Positions 50,700 to 60,000 of a stretch of 60,000 bases of DNA are shown here, piece after piece (positions within the stretch are counted from its first letter, which is position 1; the number at the start of each line of letters is the position of its first letter). The position numbers and the translations under genes were made by a program. Origin of the DNA: Apostichopus japonicus (Eukaryota > Echinodermata > Holothuroidea > Aspidochirotida > Stichopodidae); NCBI RefSeq assembly GCF_037975245.1, contig NC_092574.1, positions 15,017,713 through 15,077,712 on the forward strand, read 5' to 3'. The notes beneath the pieces were generated by a model, which was not told the origin of the DNA, made no database searches, and saw nothing but the letters and a program-made list of their open reading frames with translations.

Positions 50700-52505
50700 T
50701 GGTCAGTTGTCACGACTAAATTAACCAATTTAAGTACCGACAATTCCCAAGAAATGGTTCCAAAATCAGCACATAAATATTACAGCCTGTTGCTGCACAC
50801 AACTTGTTCTTTCTATAAGAGTATAACAGAAACTGAGGAAAAATGTAAATTACACATATATAGAAAACAAAATTGCTTAAAGGTAGCACACTAATAATAC
50901 AACCTGATTAAACAAACAATAGTTTGGAGCAGAGTTGTAACAACAGGCACTTAACTGATCCACAGGCTGCATTCCTTCTTACTACGGGTAGATATAAGAG
51001 AGCTAGGAACTTAAAGATATATAGTATTAAATAGAATGTGAGACTACATTTATTAACAGATTTCTATAAATAAACTCTTATATGAAGACTTCAGATATGA
51101 GGATAATAAACATGAGGATGTAATAAACTCTGGAAGCTCTCTGGGCTAATACTTAATACCAGTGGAACTGCATTTTGCAATGTTAGTCATTATACATAAC
51201 AAAACAAATCTAATAGTGAATGAAAATTTTCTTCTTTTTGGGAATAACTTTTTTTTGGTCATATATACATGGGAAAGCACCTTAGAGAAATAGGGAAGAC
51301 TGTACGTGAATGACTAACTAAGTACTTCTACTACTGTACCTATCATAGAAAACAACATAACAATAAAAAGATCGTAAACTCTCGTTAACAGCAAAACATG
51401 TTGTCACAAAATGATCCCTGATATTGTTTTAAGTCACCTGGAATTATAAGTAGCTATGTACAACTACATGGCTCTATGAGGTGCAATTGTTCTCAAGTAC
51501 CAGCAGTAGGTCTAACTGTAATAGCAATAAGTATAAAGTGTAAGCAGTATAAAGCAAGCTAGTTTTATTTCTGTGTTACGTATCTTGCTCTACATATTAA
51601 GCATAGGGAATTGGGCCTAGAAATGCATGGATCTAATACCGGTCTTGAACACTTGTAACAAAGTGACATTGAAATGGATCCCGATCCCAGGATGGCGGAA
51701 ATTTTCACCCAGTCCAGCTTTAATAAAACTCATCATAAGCCATGATCTTAATTTATACATAGTACAAAGGCAGTCTACTTGTACTACTAATAATTTTTGT
51801 AAAATAATAATAATACTAAATTGTATCTTATGCAGTCCAAATCTTAAGAACAGGCCCCTTAGAATTATTACACAAGGACGAGAAGGCGTAGGCTAAGAAC
51901 TAAAGGTTATAGGCCTTAGTCCATTATTAAAATTGGACTAAACTATGCAGGTATTCTAGTATTACTAAAACTAGGCTAGGGCCTACCTGTAGTAAAAACT
52001 TGTAGTATATTACTTTAGTAAATACAAAAGTACTAGGCCTATAGGCTAGCCTAGGCTTGTACTAGGGGCCTAGTACAGTAATATTACTGTCCGCTATGCC
52101 CTCGAAATTTTAAATTTTAACTATTTAGTAGCCATAAGTAGTACCGTGACTTATCAACTCCCTGATTTTTCCATATTAACGCAAAAAAAATGAAGGGAAT
52201 CTATGCCGAATAGAAAGATTACGAAAAATACGAGACGTTGCAAATCTAGCACTAGCTACATCATAGTCGACATATAGCGCTAGGCTGCACGTTATAGGAT
52301 ACGGTGCTTTCGTGTATATGTGTATTATGTACGTTAGGATACATGTATTAGGGGCAACCAAAAGCACATAGGAGCACCATTTTCGTTGACCAAAAAATCA
52401 CACTTTTCGGGGGAGTTACAACTTTTCTGAAAAATATGAGTAAGATTCAAGCTTATATATTACAAAAATGCTATTTTTACGGTTAAAAGTTGTCTAAGAC
52501 GCGAA
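50700..52505. other. Gene-free stretch
   Basis: Mostly AT-rich. At 51,890-52,080 it has dense CTAGGCCTA-type words, like 18,600-19,000. No exon, RNA gene or transposon end was recognised. Confidence 0.45.
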
Positions 52506-52507
52506 AG

Positions 52508-52717
52508 TCACATAACGATAGACGTCGACTCGATTTGACTTACCTTTATGTTTTTGCGTTGGTCGTCGATAAGAAAATGCACTGTTCTATTGGTAAAATC
52601 TTCGTTTCTTTCCGGAAATGATCGTATTTGAGTCTCTAAAGTATCCTTTATCGAGCTACGATACTCGTAAACCCGAATGACATTGGGATGTTTGCGAATT
52701 TTACCGATTACATCCAT
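52508..52717 (-). CDS. Unknown small protein or first exon, head to head with the kinesin gene
   Basis: An ATG at 52,717 opens MDVIGKIRKHPNVIRVYEYR followed by a charged, mixed-composition sequence (HFLIDDQRKNIK), not low complexity. After 58 codons, AAAG|GTAAGT at 52,544/52,543 is an excellent donor in phase 0, so this is probably exon 1 of a spliced gene. Unspliced it would stop at 52,508 as a 69-residue protein. No family was recognised. No downstream exon was identified before PLRG1, which lies on the same strand 3.8 kb away. Confidence 0.5.
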   Translation of the reverse strand: MDVIGKIRKHPNVIRVYEYRSSIKDTLETQIRSFPERNEDFTNRTVHFLIDDQRKNIKVSQIESTSIVM

Positions 52718-52993
52718 ACATGGAAGTAGCGAACCGAAGTCCGTAGAACCGGATTTGCGCGAAACAATTACTTCCGGGTCAAGTAGCTGTGCTCGAAAAT
52801 TTGCTAGTAACGGTCATATATTGAGGTCAGACTTCCAACTGTACTATTTCAGTGACGTCAAAGTTGTCTTGGAGCTATGTAAACTTTAACGTAAGCTTCA
52901 GGTGGAACTTTGGGTTTCATTGAAATTGTTTGCGACTATATTCGCTTGAGAAAATACCAGCTACATTCGATAATAGAAATTTGAATTGGAAGG
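52718..52993. promoter_or_regulatory. Putative bidirectional promoter
   Basis: 276 bp separate the ATG of the minus-strand unknown gene from the candidate ATG of the kinesin gene. The segment has CCGG and CG words, more than its surroundings, and a CRE-like TGACGTCA at 52,853-52,860. A shared promoter is inferred from the head-to-head layout. Confidence 0.5.
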
Positions 52994-55900
52994 ATGGTAA
53001 ATATCTTTTATATACCTCACAAACTTCGAAGCATGTTTAGATGAAACGTTAAGTGTTATGAGATCATGATGCCTAATTTAGGCTAGTACGTAGTAGTACA
53101 GTACTGTACTGTAGTACTATCCACCTGTTTCGTATGATCCTGTAGGCTCTACATGCTACTGTACGCTGCAATGGCCTGTTGGTTTGGCTAGATTAGTGTT
53201 TTACCAGTAACTTCAGTTTTCCATAGAACACAGATCCCAAATGTTGCATGCGCTGCAAGATTTTCTCACCATTATCTGAGATAACAAGAAAGCAATGCGT
53301 AATGGTGTCGGTGTAATTCTGGAAATTCATTTTAAATCGCTGAATACCCCCTTCACTTTCCATAATAGCTGTTACATACAGTAACATCAGTGACCCAAAC
53401 GGATTTCATTAGCCTAACATTAGTTAGGCGATTTAAAAGCTAATGCATGTGACTTGTAACATTAGACTAGATTGTAGTGGTAACTCATTATGACAAGGAC
53501 AGATAGCCTACAGATCCAAATGGGGTAAATGAGGATCCACTTACCTAGCCTAAAAAGAGTTCTGCAGAAATATTAATAAATGCAAAATGGGTCTGCATTT
53601 TGCTTAGCCTAGATAGTATTTACCCGGATTAATCAAGAGCTATGCACATTGATATTTTCATTCATTTAATTTTCATTCATATATTTGTTTCCCATTAAAT
53701 GAAAACTTTTACAAAATTATATCTAGACAATGTTGTTTGTAAATTATATTCACATTTATATCTTTACTTATGTATGTTGAACCTTTGCTGCATGGGAAAG
53801 GAGAAACAGAATTGTCATACAATTTATGAAATCATTTTCTGCAAAGTTCTATATGGAAATATATCCCTCTTAAGAAGTGCTCACTGGCAAACAACATCAA
53901 TGGGATCAATGGGATGGGATTAAACCATAGTACATAACAGAAATGGTTGAAAAATTAGTCCAAACCTTAAAACTGTGCTCTCCAATAAGGCTTGTCAGCT
54001 GTATGTAATATCCTATCACATTGGGTAGGATTTTTGGGGTCATTCCTGTAAAAATAACAGAGCACCAGCAAAGATCTGGTAGACTGGTATGACTAGAAGG
54101 TCATCAAATAAAATAAAGTAAAATTAAAATTAAGCTCCCTTATAGTTTGTGACGATATTGCTTTTCAGCTAAAAAGCATTACCTATTGAAGACCTCTCTT
54201 CTAATTTCTCTTGTGTCAGACTACCAAAGAACTTGTCCAAGTTATAGCAAGATGCAGACCTTTTATCGATTCGGAAAATGCCAAAGGGGCCACAAGAATC
54301 ATCAAGATGGCTGGAGACAAACTAACAATACAAAATCCACAACAAGGAGGAGCTGGCAAGGTAAAGTAATGTCATGAGTATTTATACTCTTTTTTTAATG
54401 TAATAAACAATGTTGTATTGAAACAATTTATTGTGCAGTTACTAAATGTTGTCAAGATTATTACATTGCAACCAGTTACTCCTGACTTGACTGACTAATG
54501 CTACATAACAAAGTAAACTTATTAAATGTTTGAAAGTAATTTAAGCTTAAGAAGATACATCTTGTTATGGCTGTCAGAAATTGCTGGGATTTATTTTGAC
54601 ATTAGTTCCAGTCTTGGGCAATATTGTCACTAAACAATGATCAATTTTAGTGCAATTGGACTCAGTTGCTCATAACTTGAATTTGGTAAATCAGTTTTGA
54701 TCAGATGTTTGCATTTCTGGAGGTCCACTCAAAGTGATCTTAACACAATATTGCCATAGTGTATACATACTGTACAATTGAGATGAAACAAAATACTAAT
54801 AATCAATATCTATATAGATACATGTTGATAGATCAACTCCTTAATAGTGTTAAAGGTCACAGTCAGTATAGGCCCCAAATTATAGCTTGCTATAATTGCT
54901 AGATGTTTTCAAAAAGTACTTTTACTGGAGGTCTTTACTCTCCAAATTGTTCTCAGACATTTTTAAGGAACACACAAGGTGACCGAATGTCCCAGTAAGG
55001 AAACTTTCCTCGAAGGTTGTAATAAAAACAGTCTAAGAAATTTTGACCAAAGGTGACCATATTTGAATATCTAGCATATTTGGGGCCAATGCAGCATACC
55101 TTTAAGCAGTTCCAATTAATGTGCATTTTCCTCCCTTCTTTTCTATTACAGGAAAGTACATTTGTATTTGATGCCAGCTATTTCTGGGATGTTAGAACAG
55201 TAAGTATTTTACTAGTTGCAGTATGTATAGATATCTGTCATCTTTCTTTGATTTTCATTAGTCCAAAAAAAGTTTTAGACCAAAGGTTTTTACCAAATAG
55301 GTACAATTTTTTCTTCTGTTGTTTCATATAAAGTTTTCATGAATTTCTTAGATGCTGGTCCACATTGCAGGTCAATCATTACAATTCCCTTTACAGATCT
55401 TTGTTGTGCCTTACTTCCTTACTTCATTGATCGCCTCACACTTGCCATGAAATCCCATTCCTACCCCTTTTCAGATGTTTTAAACTAAATTCTAAAGCCT
55501 CAGTCACTCCCTCATTAAGTAGACAAGATTCTACGGCTTTTGGTCTTACCCCAGCCTCAATCACACCCCCCACCTCCCTCATCCACTTACAAGGCAGGCA
55601 AAATTTTCTTTCGTTGGGAGATTTCTGTATTCTCTGTTAACGTACTGTATCCTTGGGTCATTATAACGTCACAGCAATTGACAAACTTTCAATTTCAATG
55701 TTATTTGTCCCTTTCACTCAATTCAGAGCCAGATTTTTAAAGAACAATGTGAGCCTTTGCTGAAGAAATCCATGGAAGGTATCAATGTGGCATTCCTTGC
55801 GTACGGACAGACTAATAGTGGTAAAACACATCTCCTGACTGGCTCTGTAGAAAGTCCTGGCATAGTGCCTATGGTAAGTAATATGATATTTATAATGATT

Positions 55901-58900
55901 ACCAAGTATCGTTCTAACATAACATATGTGCTATGGTGTTTGTATCGTGAATGTTCAAAGTTGTGGACGTTAGCCTACAGTAAAATAATTGTGTAGGTCA
56001 GGTATCTACCAAAAGGATGTCCTAGTGTACAGCGTAAACCCTCAGTAGTTCTTGCATAGTGCCTATGTTAGGTATATTACTGTGGTTCAGCTTTTATGGC
56101 TCGTCTTAAGTATGTTCAGGAACATTATAACACAGGACCCCTGACACAGTTTTGAGATTGGGAAGAGGGCCAGAGGAGAGGTGGGAGGGGGGAGGAGGGA
56201 GGGTGGGTATAGTTTAAACCATTGTTTAGCATTGTTGGAAGTGTGACCTATTGGGTACTAAGCCAAAGTGAAAATCATTGCTCTTCTGTTGTTGTTGGGA
56301 GCGCTTTGCAGTTGCATTGGAAAAGAAAGAAAGCAGAGCTGATCATTTTGTGTGTGTGTGTGTGACATATACTTGTCAGAAAACTAAACATTTTCTGTTT
56401 CTTCTTCATTTTCATTTTTCTTCCAGCTAAACAGGAGTTTGTTCAAACATCTTGGTGAATCCACAAACAAGTATTTAGTGACAGTGTCTCACTTAGAGGT
56501 GAGTCTTGTGATATCCTAAAGAGAGTATTGGTTGTGTCGTCATAGGTGAAGAAATAGTATTCACCAAAAAGCTACCCCGTTTTTACTTTTAATTTGATGA
56601 ACAGTTCCACAAGTCAGAATATTTCTGACTAAACTAAGCATTTAAATATACATAATGACTCTCAGCATTTGCTCCTGACCATTTAAAGTTGATTTATAGT
56701 TTGTACATAAGGTTAGTATATTTTACATTAATGCTATATATATGTATCCATTAACTTAATACTGCTATCTATAGGTCAAAATGGGCATGCTATAACTAGT
56801 TTACATGTCCTTTCAATACAGGCTTTAAATATGGCCGTGATCAATCTCTTTCATAGTCAAGCTAGATATAACATAGATAGTCCAGTATCGGTCAAGTCAA
56901 TTTTTACGATCTTGCTTTCGGCGTCTTCACCACGTCGCCAGTATTTATGTTCCAGTAAATGTTTTTGAAAATTGAGTGTGTGCACAAAATTTTGATACAA
57001 AATGGAACTGAGGCGATGTATTTCTGATTCAGCAGAGACATTTCCTGTTTGAATTCTCTTTATAATGAAGAGGGAAATGGGTTTTTTCTTTATCCATTGT
57101 AGTTTAAACAGTTTGGAAAGAATTTATGGTGTTATCTTATTTTTCTGCTTTCTTTTAATTTCTTGCCTTAAAGATTTTTGATAGAACAATGACTGATCTT
57201 CTCAATCCTCACTCTGATACAATGAAGATACGACAGCACCCTCAACTTGGCATGTAAGTATTGAAAGACAGCAATATTTAAGAAGTCCTGGGATAAAAAA
57301 TGGGGGTGGGGGGTTCTGAGTGGGTAGAGGGGTAATTGGTAAGTTTTTACTGCCATGTTACCCTATGTCTATGGTATAGATGGTACATAACCGATGGCAA
57401 ATTTTAGTATAATGCTTGTGTATTGGTTGAATCCCGGATTGCCAAGGTGATAACATGAGATCTCATGGTACTCTAATGTACTCTAATTGTATCAAAGATT
57501 TTAAAATTCCGTTGTTAAACTTCAGACGAGCATTACAGACAAAGCTGCAAGCCAGAGCATTTTTCCTAACTCTTATTGCACTTTAATAGCCAATCCAATT
57601 TCAAAATAAGTTACAGTCTTTGGTGAATTCAGACTCTTTGCAGCTAGAACCTTTCGGCATTCCTTGTCTGAGTTGTGTGAATTTATTGTACTATGATGGA
57701 TTCCATTCTTAGTATTTTCAACTAATAGCAGCAGCTGCTTATATTTCTAGAATTCATTAACTTATCTGTCTTATTCAATGCAGATATGTCGATGGGCTCT
57801 CTGAGTTTGTTGTCCACTCCGGTGAAGACCTGGCCAAATATTACGACCAGGGAAACAGAGCCAGGAAGGCTGGGGCCTCTGATGTCAGGAAACACAGGGC
57901 TAGGTAAATATTGAATCCATATCATTCCATTCCTTCATTGCATTGTAGATTCATTTGTGATGTTATGATTTGTCTATATTTTTTTTCGTCACAGGTTGTT
58001 AGCCCTGAGCTTCTTTGCTGTCCCAACCATGATATTCTCCACGTAGTGGGAAGAAAACTGATTAATTTGGTGCTATGCCATTGGTCGCCAGACCAATAAA
58101 TTTGGCTATATCTTATTGGACTATTTTGCTATGGAATATACCTCAGTACTTTTAGTTGTACCTTCCTTATGTACGATATTAAGACTTGTTTTTGTTCATC
58201 CTCTATGATAATCATTTAAACTTTTTTAAATTTGTCCAAACAGGGCTCATGGAATATTCACAATCACTGTAGAACAGAAAGGCCAAAATGGCAGCCATGC
58301 TCTCCGAAGCAGAATACAGATTATTGATCTAGCAGGTAAATACTGATCGGAACGACTAACCCAGTCACAGGAATCAGCCAAGTATTGGATTTCATCTGTC
58401 CCAGGCCAGTTCAAATAACTTGGACTGTTCACTTGCATTCCAAGAATATCCATAGGCAGTGCCTTACATCGCTAAGGGTACCGAATGCCCAGTTGTCAAG
58501 TGATAGACAAACCAAACCTATTTTGCTTTACTGGAGCTTCCACCAGATTTGCTTCTGGTGGTCAGATCAGCACGACAGTCGTGAATGGGAGGGGGGGGGG
58601 GGAGGGGTTAGATCAAGAGTTCTGCTATCAGCAGCATTTATCCACGGCCACAGTTGGTCATAATTTAGTACAGTGAATGCATCAGTACAGCTCAAAAACA
58701 TCCTTCCTCGTTCAGGAGTAAGACCAACTATTTTTGAGTTTTGGGTTTATTTCCGACAGAGTTGTTCAATAGTCAAACTTAAATTGACATTTAAGTTAGT
58801 ATCTTTTCACCTAGTTTAAATACGGTTATAGCTGTAGGTGCTACCATTTGTTAGACTTGTCATACATTAAACCCTCCTGGGTAGAGTTTTAACTCTCTAC

Positions 58901-59022
58901 TTTCCAATAATCTGAATCTCTCATGAACAAAAGTTCAATCTAGCAACCGATCGATAGAAGTAACTTCACCTTTCTTCTAATTCTCTTACAGGCTCAGAGG
59001 GTGTTCAGAATGAAGATGAAGG
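52994..59022 (+). CDS. Divergent kinesin-like motor protein, 5' part
   Basis: Exons: 52,994-52,996 (ATG directly before GTAAAT; inferred), 54,220-54,360, 55,152-55,199, 55,727-55,873, 56,427-56,498, 57,174-57,253, 57,784-57,903, 58,244-58,335 and 58,992-59,022, all phase-compatible, about 245 residues. The motor domain is seen in order: ELVQVIARCRPF; FVFDASYFWDV; P-loop AYGQTNSGKTH; VSHLEIFDRTMTDLLNP; IRQHPQLGIYVDGLSEFVV; HGIFTITVEQ; switch II DLAGSE. The R-x-H-P-x-x-G-x-YV-x-x-L segment is typical of kinesin-3. Switch I, normally N-x-x-SSRSH, reads RKHRARAH, lacking the conserved serines. The gene continues past the right edge. It would be a microtubule motor, but its ATPase cycle may be changed. 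Confidence 0.88.
53087..53125. repeat. Palindrome in kinesin intron 1
   Basis: AGTACAGTACTGTACT is a perfect 16-bp palindrome within a longer GTAC/GTAGTAC-rich stretch. It may extrude as a small cruciform; no function is implied. Confidence 0.6.
56350..56364. repeat. (TG)n microsatellite
   Basis: A run of about seven TG dinucleotides in the kinesin intron before the 56,427 exon. Confidence 0.7.
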
Positions 59023-60000
59023 GTAAGAAAAAGGATGATTTTATTTCTCTTTGTTCTCAGCGTTTCATCCATTAAAGATCACTTTAATAATTGCTCTCTT
59101 ATATTTAGCATGATGCTCAACTCTTCCAAATATCTCAATAAACCACTCTCCTGGAATGTGACCAGTGCTTAAGCCCTGGATTCCTGGCATTGGGGAAGGG
59201 TTAATTCACTATTAATCAGTGAACTGACCAGTGAAATTCAACTTTCGGTGCTAGTATAAATTTTGTAAAAGTTTAACTAAAGATTACCAATATTGGTGTA
59301 ATTTTCATATTTGGAAGCTAAGATGCTTCACTTCATATAATCATCCTAATGTTAAAGAGAATAACCTGACAGTGTTTTTTTAACAAGCGAATAATATAAA
59401 ATTGACTAAGCTCTAGTTCTTCAGATCATATTTAATACATCTGAAGAAACACTTGTATTCAAACCCAGAAATATTAATTAGGAAGTAGAATTTAAAGCAT
59501 ATCTTTATGTAACTTGACAAGTCATTTAGAGAAAGCGATCGGATTGTTTGGTTAAACTACCTATCTACTGAAAAGCCAGTGCATGTATATGTTGTAAACT
59601 ATTTAACTTTTAAATGTTGAAAGTAACATTGTTTCGGTTTAAGCTGGTACTTGTAATGACCAAAAACTTTTTCTTAAACTTTTTTCAACTCATCAGACTG
59701 GCATAGAAAATTTGTATTCTCAGTAATTTTGGCTAAGATGAAACTGGCAATAAATATGTTTGTTTCAATTGCAATACAGCATACCCTGGAAGTTGTTTCA
59801 TTATTTTATTCTTTATTTTTTCATGGGACATTTTGCACAAGATGTTCCTCTACTTTTCTTCTTGTTCCACAAGCATGAGCCCCTTTTCAACATGAAGTAT
59901 AGACCATTCCCATCAAAATATCTGAAGGAGAAAGGTTGTAAGAATTCCCATAGACCCGATTTTCTGGATATATATCTTAGTTAATCTAGGTTGATTATCT
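59023..60000 (+). other. Kinesin intron running to the window edge
   Basis: A good donor (GGGTAAGA) follows the 58,992-59,022 exon. No further motor exon, such as one encoding the HVPYRDSKLTRLL-type helix that should come next, was recognised before the right edge. Confidence 0.5.

Overview
This window is animal nuclear DNA: intron-rich genes on both strands, GT..AG introns, low gene density, many tandem repeats and decayed transposons. Protein similarity and the frequent CTAGGCCTA-type intergenic text suggest an invertebrate deuterostome, possibly an echinoderm. That placement is inference; no species-diagnostic gene is present. Nothing bacterial, plasmid-like or CRISPR-like was seen.

Layout. 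(1) 656-7,804 (+): the 3' part of an FHIP1 (FAM160A-type) gene, five exons in phase, entering from beyond the left edge. (2) 7,805-21,340: no gene recognised. It holds three tandem arrays (96 bp built from 2x48, 94 bp, and a 183-bp satellite carrying a hAT-like insertion), a GA-rich interspersed repeat and one TATA-like promoter candidate. (3) 21,340-24,127 (+): scattered fragments of an ABCC (MRP-type) transporter gene mixed with a 69-bp minisatellite; one exon is present in three damaged copies. (4) About 24,128-28,785 (+): a nearly full-length, dead Jockey-like LINE that cuts the third ABCC exon copy. (5) 28,993-30,560 (+): the last two exons of SRP68; its other exons were not found here. 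(6) 32,330-34,660: tandem units of about 161 bp, each holding a tRNA-like pol III promoter on the minus strand. (7) 35,240-38,690: a foldback structure, a 16-bp GA repeat and three copies of another interspersed repeat. (8) 48,722-39,950 (-): PLRG1, essentially complete (WD40 splicing factor). (9) 50,697-50,240 (-): a decayed Copia-type gag fragment. (10) 52,717-52,508 (-), a small unknown gene, and 52,994 to the right edge (+), a divergent kinesin motor gene; these are head to head 276 bp apart and probably share a promoter.

The genes do not form one pathway. FHIP1 acts in dynein cargo attachment, SRP68 in co-translational targeting, PLRG1 in the spliceosome, and the kinesin is a motor, perhaps a modified one. 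The most unusual content is the tRNA-like array, the shuffled ABCC exon and minisatellite locus, the datable hAT insertion inside a satellite unit, and the kinesin with an altered switch I.
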